A stretch of DNA of 14,271 nucleotides, from NCBI GenBank assembly GCA_021785115.1, contig JAJYGO010000099.1:17884-32154 (forward strand), read 5' to 3'. This DNA is from Chloroflexota bacterium. GTDB taxonomy: Bacteria > Chloroflexota > Limnocylindria > Limnocylindrales > CSP1-4. The notes beneath the pieces are model-generated. The model was not told where the DNA came from. It saw only the letters and a program-made list of their open reading frames with translations, and searched no databases. A program made the translations under genes and the position numbers. Below, piece by piece: positions 1 to 9,850 of this stretch (positions are counted from its first letter, which is position 1; each line of letters begins with the position of its first letter).

Positions 1-2
1 AG

Positions 3-122
3 ACGGACCTGGGTCGTGCGATCCTCGGCGTGGTCGACGGTGGGTCGCCCCTCGGGGTCGAGACCGAGGCCGACGTCGCCGACCGGAAGGCGCTCCTCCG
101 GCGCTTCGGCTACAAGCTCTGA
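3..122 (+). CDS. Adenosine-specific kinase, C-terminal fragment (gene continues upstream of window)
   Basis: The open frame enters from the left edge and ends at TGA 120-122, giving 39 residues. They contain [14 protein letters not shown], then GVETEADV, and end in LLRRFGYKL. From memory this matches the C-terminal end of the small adenosine-specific kinase family (Pfam Adenosine_kin, about 160 residues), whose members end in a TDxGRGILGVVDG...GVETEEDI...RKxGYKL pattern. The family is known from structural work on archaeal proteins and binds adenosine nucleotides; its physiological role is poorly defined. Only about the last quarter is visible, so active-site residues and the start cannot be judged. 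The next gene is convergent. Confidence 0.8.
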   Translation, partial: TDLGRAILGVVDGGSPLGVETEADVADRKALLRRFGYKL

Positions 123-268
123 GACCGGGGCGAGACGAGGCCGGTCCTGTCCGCGTCGGCGGCCGCCGGCACCCCCGGCACCGGGCCGGCGTCCTCGGGA
201 CCGGCGACCTCGACGCGGACGTCGCGCGGCTCCGGGAGCGGGGCGTGGTGTCCGAGGGCGAGATCCGC

Positions 269-286
269 GGGGAACCGCGGCTCCCC
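269..286. terminator. Possible bidirectional hairpin between convergent genes
   Basis: A GGGGA...TCCCC inverted repeat encloses CCGCGG, forming a near-perfect 18-base palindrome with one mismatch. It lies just past the stop of the secreted protease (minus strand) and 150 bases past the stop of the kinase fragment. There is no T-tract on either side, so this is only a possible factor-dependent or weak terminator. Confidence 0.25.
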
Positions 287-291
287 GTGCG

Positions 292-1056
292 TCAGGGGAG
301 CGTCACGAACTGACCGAGGAACGCGCGAGCCGACGGGGTGTCGAGCCGGTAGTCGACGTTGGTGGCCCGACACATGGAGTCCCCCGTGATCGTCGTCGCC
401 GCCACGATGTCCGTCTCGCTCGCCCCGGCACCCAGGAAGTTCGGGCCGCCCGAGTCGCCGTAGCAGGTGCCGCCGTTCCCGGTGGCCGGGTTCATCGAGT
501 TGCGCAGCCAGGACGGGGTGACCGCGCTGAGCGTGCCGGTGGCCACGTAGCGCACGTCGGCGTACTGGAAGCCGGGGCCCTGGTCGATGCTGACCGACTG
601 GGCGCCGTATCCGACCGCGGTGATGGGCGCCCCGACGGCGAGCGCGCCGAGCGAGCCGGCCTGCGGCAGGCGGGCGGGCGAGATGCCCTTGACCCGCTTG
701 TCGAAGACGACGACCGCCATGTCCTGGGGATCGCTCTGCGCCGGGTTGTAGGCCGGGTCCGCGATCCAGGTGCCCCAGTAGACCTTGCTCCTGCCCGCCA
801 CGTACGTGCTGTCGAAGGTGACCGCGACACGGCTCAGACCCTGGTCGCAGTGCGCCGCCGTCAGGAAGACGGTCGGGGAGATGAGCGTGCCGGAGCAGAC
901 GGCCCACGTGCCGTCGGAATAGGCGGTCGGCGCCAGGAGCGCGCCGACCTCGGGGTGCCCGCTGCCGTCGGGGACGCCGTAGGTGATGGCCGCGGCCGAT
1001 GCCGGCACGAGCAGCGCCGCGAGCAGCCCGACGATGATGAACGGCAACCTGCGCAT
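292..1056 (-). CDS. Secreted trypsin-fold serine protease (family S1)
   Basis: A 254-residue exported protease. Residues 1-23 form a signal peptide: MRR, then a hydrophobic core, then ASAAA. The mature part probably begins at ITYG, in the place of the IVGG N-terminus of chymotrypsin-fold enzymes. The catalytic triad is visible as His69 (TAAHC), Asp112 (QDMAVV) and Ser202 (GDSGGP). Cys54-Cys70 and Cys198-Cys229 match two conserved disulfides of the fold. The residue six before the catalytic Ser is Gly196, not the Asp of trypsin, so cleavage after small or hydrophobic residues (elastase-like) is more likely than after Lys/Arg. I chose the start at 1056 because it begins the signal peptide and has a GAGGGG ribosome site seven bases upstream; an upstream in-frame ATG at 1119 would add 21 residues that do not look like an export signal. 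It is divergent from the S4-domain gene. The substrate is unknown. Confidence 0.88.
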   Translation of the reverse strand: MRRLPFIIVGLLAALLVPASAAAITYGVPDGSGHPEVGALLAPTAYSDGTWAVCSGTLISPTVFLTAAHCDQGLSRVAVTFDSTYVAGRSKVYWGTWIADPAYNPAQSDPQDMAVVVFDKRVKGISPARLPQAGSLGALAVGAPITAVGYGAQSVSIDQGPGFQYADVRYVATGTLSAVTPSWLRNSMNPATGNGGTCYGDSGGPNFLGAGASETDIVAATTITGDSMCRATNVDYRLDTPSARAFLGQFVTLP

Positions 1057-1172
1057 CCCGTTCCCCTCGCTACCGCCCTCCGGTGATCCGGAAGAGCTTA
1101 CGCTGTGCGGATCGTCCAACGGGCGAGGGCCCGGGGTCCCCGGCGCGCTCGACCCGTGCGATCCTGGAGCGC

Positions 1173-1559
1173 ATGGCTGATCCCCGCGCGACCGACGAGA
1201 CCCGCATCGACCGCTGGCTGTGCGCAGTGCGGCTCGTGAAGACGCGCCCCGATGCCACGCAGCTGTGCGAGGGCGGCCACGTCCGTGTGAACGGGCATGA
1301 CGCGAAGGCTTCCACGAAGGTGCGGGCCGGCGACCGGGTCGACGCGCTGATCGCCGGGCGCGAGCGCATCGTCGAGATCGTGCGGCCGATCGAGTCCCGT
1401 GTCGGCGCTCCCGTCGCCGTGACGTGCTACGTGGACCACAGCCCGCCGCCGGTGGTGAGGGAAGTCCGGCCGGGGATCATGGCGGTGCGGGGCGAGGGCC
1501 GGCCGAGCAAGCGTCTTCGCCGGGAGCTCGAGCGCCTGCGCCGGGCTGCCGACCACTGA
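1173..1559 (+). CDS. S4-domain RNA-binding protein, Hsp15-like
   Basis: A 128-residue basic protein. Residues about 11-57 form an S4 RNA-binding fold: RIDRWLCAVRLVKTR, then CEGGHVRVNG, then KVRAGDRV. This is the arrangement of Hsp15 (HslR), which in E. coli binds 50S subunits carrying stranded peptidyl-tRNA and is induced by heat shock. The C-terminus (about 108-125) is a charged Arg/Lys-rich helix, KRLRRELERLRR, also typical of the family. The start at 1173 follows GGAG at 1166-1169 and begins directly before the S4 domain; the open frame extends 30 residues further upstream with no domain-like content. It sits immediately before the heat-shock gene run but has its own 225-base downstream spacer, so it is probably a separate transcript. 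A general S4 protein of other function cannot be excluded. Confidence 0.85.
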   Translation: MADPRATDETRIDRWLCAVRLVKTRPDATQLCEGGHVRVNGHDAKASTKVRAGDRVDALIAGRERIVEIVRPIESRVGAPVAVTCYVDHSPPPVVREVRPGIMAVRGEGRPSKRLRRELERLRRAADH

Positions 1560-1601
1560 GCCAGGAGCCGCTGCCATGCCAACCGGCCTGAGTGCTTTCC
1601 T

Positions 1602-1632
1602 CCGTCATCGTTGGCACATGAGCATGTGACGG
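1602..1632. promoter_or_regulatory. Palindromic element upstream of hsp20 (CACATG-AG-CATGTG)
   Basis: CACATG (1615-1620) and CATGTG (1623-1628) form a perfect inverted repeat around AG. Flanking CCGT (1602-1605) and ACGG (1629-1632) extend the possible stem. It lies between the S4-domain gene and the hsp20 promoter region and could be a second operator or a transcript-end hairpin for the S4 gene. There is no T-tract, so I do not call it an intrinsic terminator. Confidence 0.3.
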
Positions 1633-1644
1633 CAGAAGAACAAT

Positions 1645-1665
1645 CTTGACAATGGCATTGTCATG
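1645..1665. promoter_or_regulatory. Candidate HspR operator (HAIR-like inverted repeat)
   Basis: The half sites CTTGACA and TGTCATG are separated by exactly seven bases. The inner 17 bases (1647-1663, TGACAATG-G-CATTGTCA) are a perfect palindrome. The known HspR site HAIR is CTTGAGT-N7-ACTCAAG, so the spacing and the CTTGA half match while the inner bases differ. The site overlaps a TTGACA -35-like element (1646-1651), where repressor binding would block RNA polymerase. It lies 120 bases before hsp20 and two genes from hspR, which fits autoregulation. The match is by eye; no binding evidence exists here. Confidence 0.5.
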
Positions 1666-1674
1666 GTTGATCAT
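1646..1674 (+). promoter_or_regulatory. Probable promoter of the hsp20-hspR-lon run
   Basis: TTGACA at 1646-1651 is a perfect -35 hexamer, and 17 bases later GATCAT (1669-1674) matches four of six positions of a -10. The stretch around 1633-1676 is distinctly AT-rich against the surrounding sequence. Transcription from about 1681 would leave a leader of about 100 bases before hsp20. The -10 is weak, so the exact start is uncertain. Confidence 0.45.
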
Positions 1675-1771
1675 GTCGCCGCGCGATGCGCGGGTGAGCG
1701 GCAGTGCCGCCTCCCCGGAGACCGGATCCATCCCCGGGGCCGCATCGCAGGATGCGTGGCACGAGCGCCAC

Positions 1772-1777
1772 AGGAGG
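1772..1777 (+). promoter_or_regulatory. Strong ribosome binding site that fixes the hsp20 start
   Basis: AGGAGG here is a near-perfect Shine-Dalgarno. Three in-frame ATGs follow, at 1779, 1785 and 1788. Spacing is one base to the first (too short), seven to the second (optimal) and ten to the third. The ATG at 1785 is therefore preferred. Confidence 0.7.
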
Positions 1778-1784
1778 AATGACC

Positions 1785-2285
1785 ATGATGATCACACGCA
1801 GGCCGGGACCCTTCGGGGAACTGCTGTCGCTTCGCCAGGCGATGGACCGCCTCTTCGAAGACTCCTTCGTGCGGCCCGGCGCCTGGGGCGCCGAGGGCAA
1901 CGGGGGCGTCCTTCCGCTCGACATCTACCGCACCAGCGATGCGCTGGTGGTGAAGGCCGCGCTCCCCGGCGTCAAGCCGGAGGAGGTGCAGGTGACCGTC
2001 GAGGGTGACACCCTCACGATCTCCGGCGAGTTCAAGGACGAGCACGAGGAGAGCGAGCGCGGCTACCTGTTCCGCGAGCTCCGGCGGGGCAGCTTCAGCC
2101 GAACGGTGACCCTGCCCGGGGACGTCAGCCCCGACCAGGCCTCGGCGCACTACGAGCACGGCGTGCTGACCCTGACGCTCCCGAAGCGCGAGGAGGCGCG
2201 CCCTCGCCAGATCCGGATCACGGCAACCAGCGATGTCGAGCCCAGCACCGGCGGCGCCGAGGGGCAGCCGTCGAGCGGCCGCTGA
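1785..2285 (+). CDS. Small heat shock protein (Hsp20 / alpha-crystallin family)
   Basis: A 166-residue ATP-independent holdase that binds unfolding proteins and keeps them refoldable for the DnaK/ClpB machinery. Residues 1-42 are a variable N-terminal arm (LLSLRQAMDRLFEDSF). The alpha-crystallin domain runs about 43-137: PLDIYRTSDALVVKAALPGV, then LTISGEF, then the hallmark GVLTL at 126-130. IRI at 143-145 provides the I-x-I tail motif that docks into neighbouring dimers. The tail after residue 146 is short and low in complexity. It is first in the quality-control gene run, behind the HAIR-like palindrome, and 16 bases before my hspR start. Actinobacterial Hsp20 genes such as mycobacterial acr2 are known HspR targets, consistent with this placement. 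The family call is secure. Confidence 0.95.
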   Translation: MMITRRPGPFGELLSLRQAMDRLFEDSFVRPGAWGAEGNGGVLPLDIYRTSDALVVKAALPGVKPEEVQVTVEGDTLTISGEFKDEHEESERGYLFRELRRGSFSRTVTLPGDVSPDQASAHYEHGVLTLTLPKREEARPRQIRITATSDVEPSTGGAEGQPSSGR

Positions 2286-2301
2286 TCGAGGCATCGGGGA
2301 C

Positions 2302-2673
2302 GTGCGCGACCGGGTGAGGGATCCGGGCCAGCCGGTCTACGTGATCAGCGTTGCCGCGAGCATCGTCCGGGTCCACCCGCGAACCCTCCGCATCTACGAG
2401 GATGAGGGGCTGCTCTGCCCGGCGCGCACGCCCACCAACATCCGCCTCTACTCGGAACGTGACCTGCGCCGGGTCCTCTGGATCCGGCACCTCACCCAGA
2501 ACCTGGGGGTCAACCTGGCCGGAGTCCGTGTGCTCTTCGAACTCGAAGAGAAGCTCGGAACCCCGATCCTCGAGGCCCTCTACAGCGAACCTACGGAAGA
2601 CGAGGACGACGACACGTCGACGGCCCATGCCGCGCACCGGGCGTCCCGCAGCCAGGAGATGGAAACGTCATGA
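2302..2673 (+). CDS. hspR: HspR-type MerR-family heat shock repressor
   Basis: A 123-residue transcriptional repressor. [20 protein letters not shown] is the MerR/HspR winged-helix start, followed by [19 protein letters not shown], the wing and recognition region. The helical segment [30 protein letters not shown] is characteristic of HspR rather than of metal-sensing MerR proteins; there is no C-terminal effector domain. The tail is strongly acidic (EPTEDEDDD). In Streptomyces and Mycobacterium, HspR represses dnaK, clpB, lon and hsp20 genes, with DnaK as co-repressor. The start is uncertain: GTG at 2302 has GAGG ten bases upstream; GTG at 2314 and ATG 2233 (overlapping hsp20, no ribosome site) are alternatives. 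The stop overlaps the lon start as ATGA, implying translational coupling. Confidence 0.92.
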   Translation: MRDRVRDPGQPVYVISVAASIVRVHPRTLRIYEDEGLLCPARTPTNIRLYSERDLRRVLWIRHLTQNLGVNLAGVRVLFELEEKLGTPILEALYSEPTEDEDDDTSTAHAAHRASRSQEMETS

Positions 2674-5168
2674 CAGATCGACCGTCGAGCCCGGACGAGG
2701 CGCGGCCGACGAGCGACACGCCCGGCGCAGGTCCCCGTGACCTGCCGCTGCTCGCCCTGCGCGAGACGGTGATCTTTCCCGAGATGATCGTCCCGCTCCA
2801 GGTGGGCCGCGAGAAGTCGGTCAAGGCGCTCAACCAGGCCGTCGCCGACAGCAGTCCCATCGCGCTGGTCACCCAGCGACAGGCCGAACGCGAGGAGATC
2901 GACGACCCGTCGGAGCTGTACGCCGTGGGCACCCTGGCCAAGGTTGCCCAGGTGGTGCAGCTCCAGGACGGCACGGTCCGCGCGATCGTGCAGGGGCAGC
3001 AGCGGCTGCGCGTCCTCGGCTTCCGGCAGACCGAGCCGTACATCGTCGCCACGATCGAGCTCATGGAGGACCAGAAGTCCGCCGGACTCGAGATCCAGGC
3101 GCTGATGCGGAACGTGCAGTCGCAGCTCGAGCAGTACGTGCAGTCGGGTGCCCCGGTCCCGCCCGAGGCGGCCCTCGCGGCCCGCAACATCACCGAGCCG
3201 GGGCTGCTGGCGGACATGGTCGCCTACAGCCCGGACATGAGCACGGAGCAGCGCCAGGAGCTCCTCGAGACGACGGACGTCGTCGAGCGCCTGAAGCTGG
3301 TCTCCGCGTTCCTGGCGCGCCAGATCGAGATCCTCGAGCTGAAGGGCAAGATCCAGTCCGAGGTCAAGTCCGAGATGGACAAGACCCAGCGCGAGTACAT
3401 CCTGCGGGAGCAGCTGAAGGCGATCCAGCGGGAGCTCGGCGAGGAGGATCCGCAGCAGGCGGAGATCAACGAGCTGCGCGAGAAGATCGAAGCGGCGGGC
3501 ATGCCGGACGACGTGAAGGCCCGCGCGATCAAGGAAGTCGACCGGATGAGCCGCATCCCGTCCGCCTCTCCCGAGGTGGGCGTGATCCGCACCTACGTCG
3601 ACTGGCTCATCGGGCTCCCGTGGAACGTCTCCACGGAGGACAACCTGGACATCAAGCAGGCCGCCAGGATCCTGGACGAGGACCACTACGGCCTGGAGAA
3701 GATCAAGGAACGAATCCTCGAGTACCTCGCGGTGCGCACGCTGGCGAGCACCATCCGCAGCCCGATCCTCGCCTTCGTCGGACCGCCCGGCGTGGGCAAG
3801 ACCTCGCTCGGCAAGAGCATCGCCCGCGCCATGGGTCGCAAGTTCGTGCGGATGAGCCTGGGCGGCATCCACGACGAGGCCGAGATCCGTGGCCACCGGC
3901 GCACGTACATCGGCGCGCTGCCCGGCCGCATCGTCCAGAGCATCAAGCAGGCCGGCTCGAACAACCCGGTCTTCATGCTCGACGAGGTCGACAAGATCGG
4001 GATGGACTTCCGCGGCGACCCGAGCTCGGCGCTGCTCGAAGTCCTGGATCCGGAGCAGAACAACACCTTCCAGGACAACTACCTGGAGGTGCCGTTCGAC
4101 CTCTCGAGGGTGCTCTTCATCACGACAGGCAACCTGCTCGACCCGATCCCGGCACCCCTGCGCGATCGCATGGAGGTGATCCAGCTCCCGGGTTACACGC
4201 AGCAGGAGAAGATCGAGATCGGCCGTCGCTTCCTCATCCCCAAGCAGATGACGAACCACGGCCTGACGCCCAAGCACATCGAGATCACCGACGAGGCCAT
4301 GACCCAGCTCGTGCAGGCCTACACCCACGAGGCCGGCGTCCGCAACCTCGAGCGCGAGATCGCCAACATCATGCGCAAGGTGGCCAAGACGGTCGCCGAG
4401 GGCCGCAAGCGCAGGACCGTCGTGGATCCCAGGAAGCTCGACGAGTTCCTCGGCGCGCCGCGCTACGAGTACGGCGAGCTCGAGCCGGAGGACCAGGTGG
4501 GCGCCGCGACCGGCCTGGTGGTGACCGAGACCGGCGGCGACATCGTGGCCGTGGAGGTCACCCGCATGGAGGGCCGCGAGGACTTCATCCTCACCGGCCA
4601 GTTGGGCGAGGTGATGCGCGAATCGGCCCGCGCCGGCCTCTCCTGGACGCGGGCCCACGCCCGCGAGCTGGGGATCCCGCGCGAGGTCTTCGAGAAGAAC
4701 ACCCTGCACATCCACGTGCCCGCCGGCGCGATCCCGAAGGACGGACCGTCCGCCGGGATCACCATGGCCACCGCCATCGTGAGCGCCCTCACCGGGATCC
4801 CGGTGCGCAAGGACGTGGCGATGACGGGCGAGATCACGCTCCGAGGCCGGGTCCTGCCGATCGGCGGGCTGAAGAGCAAGATCCTCGCCGCACACCTGGC
4901 GGGAGCGAGCACCGTGATCCTGCCGCGGCGGAACGAGAAGGACCTCCGGGACATCCCCGAGGAGATCCGCAAGCAGATCCGGCTCGTGCTGGTCGACACC
5001 ATGGACCAGGTGCTCGACGCGGCGTTGCGCGGACACCCCACGGCGCTCCCGGACCAGCCGGCCGCCAGGCAGCCCGAGCAGCCGGCCCCGGAGCCGGCGG
5101 TGTCCGAGGCGGCCTCCGGCAGGAGTGGCTACCCGGCCCCCGCGGTGATCGGCGGGATCGAGCACTGA
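2670..5168 (+). CDS. lon: ATP-dependent protease Lon (LonA type)
   Basis: An 832-residue cytoplasmic AAA+ protease that degrades damaged and regulatory proteins. The N-terminal substrate-binding domain covers about 20-215 ([19 protein letters not shown] at the start), followed by a coiled-coil linker. Walker A is GPPGVGKT at 371-378 and Walker B is FMLDE with Asp438-Glu439. The protease domain carries Ser694 in KDGPSAG and Lys737 in GGLKSK, the same 43-residue spacing as the Ser679-Lys722 dyad of E. coli. The absence of a membrane insertion marks it as LonA. The last 45 or so residues are a Pro/Ala/Glu-rich extension not needed for the fold. AGGAGA ten bases upstream and a four-base overlap with hspR set the start. 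lon is a known HspR target in Streptomyces lividans. Confidence 0.97.
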   Translation: MTDRPSSPDEARPTSDTPGAGPRDLPLLALRETVIFPEMIVPLQVGREKSVKALNQAVADSSPIALVTQRQAEREEIDDPSELYAVGTLAKVAQVVQLQDGTVRAIVQGQQRLRVLGFRQTEPYIVATIELMEDQKSAGLEIQALMRNVQSQLEQYVQSGAPVPPEAALAARNITEPGLLADMVAYSPDMSTEQRQELLETTDVVERLKLVSAFLARQIEILELKGKIQSEVKSEMDKTQREYILREQLKAIQRELGEEDPQQAEINELREKIEAAGMPDDVKARAIKEVDRMSRIPSASPEVGVIRTYVDWLIGLPWNVSTEDNLDIKQAARILDEDHYGLEKIKERILEYLAVRTLASTIRSPILAFVGPPGVGKTSLGKSIARAMGRKFVRMSLGGIHDEAEIRGHRRTYIGALPGRIVQSIKQAGSNNPVFMLDEVDKIGMDFRGDPSSALLEVLDPEQNNTFQDNYLEVPFDLSRVLFITTGNLLDPIPAPLRDRMEVIQLPGYTQQEKIEIGRRFLIPKQMTNHGLTPKHIEITDEAMTQLVQAYTHEAGVRNLEREIANIMRKVAKTVAEGRKRRTVVDPRKLDEFLGAPRYEYGELEPEDQVGAATGLVVTETGGDIVAVEVTRMEGREDFILTGQLGEVMRESARAGLSWTRAHARELGIPREVFEKNTLHIHVPAGAIPKDGPSAGITMATAIVSALTGIPVRKDVAMTGEITLRGRVLPIGGLKSKILAAHLAGASTVILPRRNEKDLRDIPEEIRKQIRLVLVDTMDQVLDAALRGHPTALPDQPAARQPEQPAPEPAVSEAASGRSGYPAPAVIGGIEH

Positions 5169-5172
5169 GCCA

Positions 5173-5207
5173 GCGGCGCCCCGCGCCCGCGTGACGCGGG
5201 GCGCCGC
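5173..5207 (+). terminator. Strong GC hairpin between lon and dnaJ (attenuator or RNA-processing site)
   Basis: GCGGCGCCCCGCG (5173-5185) and CGCGGGGCGCCGC (5195-5207) form a perfect 13-base-pair stem with a nine-base loop, starting five bases after the lon stop. No T-tract follows. It could partly terminate transcription or protect the upstream mRNA end, uncoupling lon levels from dnaJ and clpB. Confidence 0.5.
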
Positions 5208-5232
5208 CCGGCGATGAGAACCGGGCATCGAG

Positions 5233-6312
5233 ATGGAGTACAAGGACTACTACGCGATCCTGGGGGTGCCGCGGACGGCCAGCCAGGCGGACGTCAAGAA
5301 GGCGTTCCGCCGGCTCGCCCGCCAGCACCACCCGGACGTGAACAAGGGGGACGCCGAGGCCGAGCGCCGGTTCAAGGAGATCAACGAGGCGCACGCGGTG
5401 CTGGGCGATCCCCAGAAGCGGCGCGCCTACGACACGCTCGGCGCGAACTGGGCCGCGTACCAGCAGGCCGGTGCCCAGGGCGCCGCGGAGAACCCCTTTG
5501 CGGACTTCGTGCGGCGCTCGTACGCCGGACAGCCCGGCGGCGGGCCGGGCGGGATCCGCTTCGAATACCGCGGCAACGCCGAGGACCTCTCGGGCTTCAG
5601 CGACTTCTTCCGCACGTTCTTCGCCGGCGGTATGCCCGGAGCGCCGGGACGTGCCGGCGCCTCCTCGGCGACCGGCGAGGAGATCGACTACGGGGACCTC
5701 CTGCAGGGACTCGGTTTCGAGCCACCGATGGGGCACGGACCGTCCCGGCGCGGCCGCGGCGCATCCGTGCGGACGGCCCCGGCTCGCGACGTCGAGGCGA
5801 CGACCGAGGTGACCCTCGAGGAGGTCTTCGGGGGGACCACCCGGCTCCTCCAGGTGGGCGGCCACCGATACCAGGTCACCATCCCTGCCGGGGTCGTGGA
5901 CGGCCAGCGCATCCGCCTCAGCGGCAAGGCCGGGGGCGGCCCGGATGCGGGCGACGTCTACGTGCGCGTCCACGTGCTGCCCCACCCGACCTTCGAGCGC
6001 AACGGCGCAGACCTGACCCGCGAACTTCCCATCACGCTGCGGGAGGCACTGCTGGGAGGCGAGGTCCCGGTGCAGACGCCGAGCGGATCGCGCCTCCTGC
6101 TCCGCATCCCGGGGGAGACCCAGACCGGCCGCACCTTCAGGCTGGCCGGCCAGGGCCTGCCGCGCTTCCGCGGTGAGGGCCGAGGCGACCTCTACGCGCG
6201 CGTCCGGGTGGTGCTGCCCACCCACCTGGACGACCACGCCCGGGAGCTGGCCGGACGCTTCCTGGACGCGGCGGCCCAGGCGGACCCGCGTCGCCCGGCG
6301 ACATCCGCATGA
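5233..6312 (+). CDS. DnaJ-family co-chaperone without zinc finger (CbpA / class B type)
   Basis: A 359-residue J-protein that delivers clients to DnaK and stimulates its ATPase. The J-domain spans about 3-70 with HPD at 33-35 ([12 protein letters not shown]). A long Gly/Phe-rich region covers about 80-180 ([20 protein letters not shown]). Two beta-sandwich C-terminal domains span about 186-335 ([47 protein letters not shown]). None of the CxxCxGxG repeats of class A DnaJ are present, which makes it CbpA-like. The ribosome site is weak (GAG just before ATG). It follows the lon hairpin and precedes clpB by 134 bases. A cbpA-hspR pairing is also known in Helicobacter. No dnaK or grpE is in the window, so its partner must be encoded elsewhere. 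Confidence 0.93.
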   Translation: MEYKDYYAILGVPRTASQADVKKAFRRLARQHHPDVNKGDAEAERRFKEINEAHAVLGDPQKRRAYDTLGANWAAYQQAGAQGAAENPFADFVRRSYAGQPGGGPGGIRFEYRGNAEDLSGFSDFFRTFFAGGMPGAPGRAGASSATGEEIDYGDLLQGLGFEPPMGHGPSRRGRGASVRTAPARDVEATTEVTLEEVFGGTTRLLQVGGHRYQVTIPAGVVDGQRIRLSGKAGGGPDAGDVYVRVHVLPHPTFERNGADLTRELPITLREALLGGEVPVQTPSGSRLLLRIPGETQTGRTFRLAGQGLPRFRGEGRGDLYARVRVVLPTHLDDHARELAGRFLDAAAQADPRRPATSA

Positions 6313-6446
6313 GACCGATCACCTCGAGCCGGTCGATCCAGATCGGCCACGTTCGGACCGACTGCCGGCACCGGACACGCGGACCGATCACCGGCCCCCG
6401 CACCGGGCCCTGACCCCGCACCAGTGAGAAGGACCACCAGCGCAGC

Positions 6447-9173
<2,727 letters not shown>

Positions 9174-9201
9174 GCGGGGCGTTCTCGCGTACGATCCGCG
9201 G

Positions 9202-9840
9202 ATGCGCTTCGACGACGCCGTCGCGCGGCTGGAACCGCTCCCCGACCCGCTGCCGGAGCCGCCCGCGGATCTCAACCCGCAGCTGGTCACGCCGCCGGGT
9301 CCGGTCCCGCGCGACACGGTCCCGGGATCCCGGGAGGCGGCCGTCCTGGTGCTGCTCTACCCGGGCCCGGACGGGGAGGCCTGGACGGTCCTGACCGAGC
9401 GGCCGGCGGGGGACCTGCGCCACGCGGGCGAGGTGAGCTTCCCGGGTGGCGCGGTCGAGCCGGGCGACGGATCCATGGCGGCGACGGCCCTGCGCGAGGC
9501 CCGCGAGGAGGTGGGGATCGAGCCGGCACAGTGCGGGCTGCGGGTGCTGGGCGAGCTCGGGCCGGTGGAGGTGCGCGTCTCCGGCTTCCACCTGCACCCG
9601 GTCCTCGCGGTGGCCGCGCGGCGCCCGTTCCTGGAGGGTGACGAACGCGAGGTCTCGGCGATCCTCGAGGTGCCGGTGCGGCACTTCGCCGCCGGCGCCC
9701 CGATCGAGGACGTGGAGGAGGAACGCGGGGGCTGGCACCTTCGGTACGGCGCGTACCCGGTGGCCGGCTACCGGATCTGGGGTGCCACGGCGCGCGTGCT
9801 GGGGCAGCTGGGGGCGGTCCTGGGGCGCGACGCCGACTGA
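9202..9840 (+). CDS. Nudix hydrolase, CoA pyrophosphatase (NudL-like)
   Basis: A 212-residue Nudix enzyme. Residues 64-83 (LTERPAGDLRHAGEVSFPGG) match the CoA-pyrophosphatase signature seen upstream of the Nudix box in E. coli NudL and relatives. The box continues through GDGSMAATALREAREEVGI with REAREE at 98-103 supplying metal-binding Glu102 and Glu103. Known relatives cut coenzyme A or its derivatives to phosphopantetheine and 3',5'-ADP. The N-terminal 45 residues are Pro-rich and unconserved. It starts 28 bases after the clpB stop with only a weak ribosome site, so it is probably read through from the heat-shock run; I chose ATG 9202 because the frame upstream lies inside clpB. Other Nudix substrates are possible. 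The downstream neighbour is convergent, 10 bases away. Confidence 0.8.
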   Translation: MRFDDAVARLEPLPDPLPEPPADLNPQLVTPPGPVPRDTVPGSREAAVLVLLYPGPDGEAWTVLTERPAGDLRHAGEVSFPGGAVEPGDGSMAATALREAREEVGIEPAQCGLRVLGELGPVEVRVSGFHLHPVLAVAARRPFLEGDEREVSAILEVPVRHFAAGAPIEDVEEERGGWHLRYGAYPVAGYRIWGATARVLGQLGAVLGRDAD

Positions 9841-9850
9841 GTGCGCGGCG

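Noticed and set aside
1590..1598. GAGTGCTTT, resembling the right half of a CIRCE element
   Set aside because: The matching TTAGCACTC half nine bases upstream is absent, so an HrcA site is not supported.
2580..5243. An 887-codon open frame on the minus strand opposite lon
   Set aside because: It is the GC-driven antisense shadow of lon; its product is His/Asp/Leu-rich with no recognisable domain, while the sense strand encodes an unambiguous Lon.
5233..6312. Class A DnaJ
   Set aside because: No zinc-finger CxxCxGxG repeats occur between the Gly/Phe region and the C-terminal domains.
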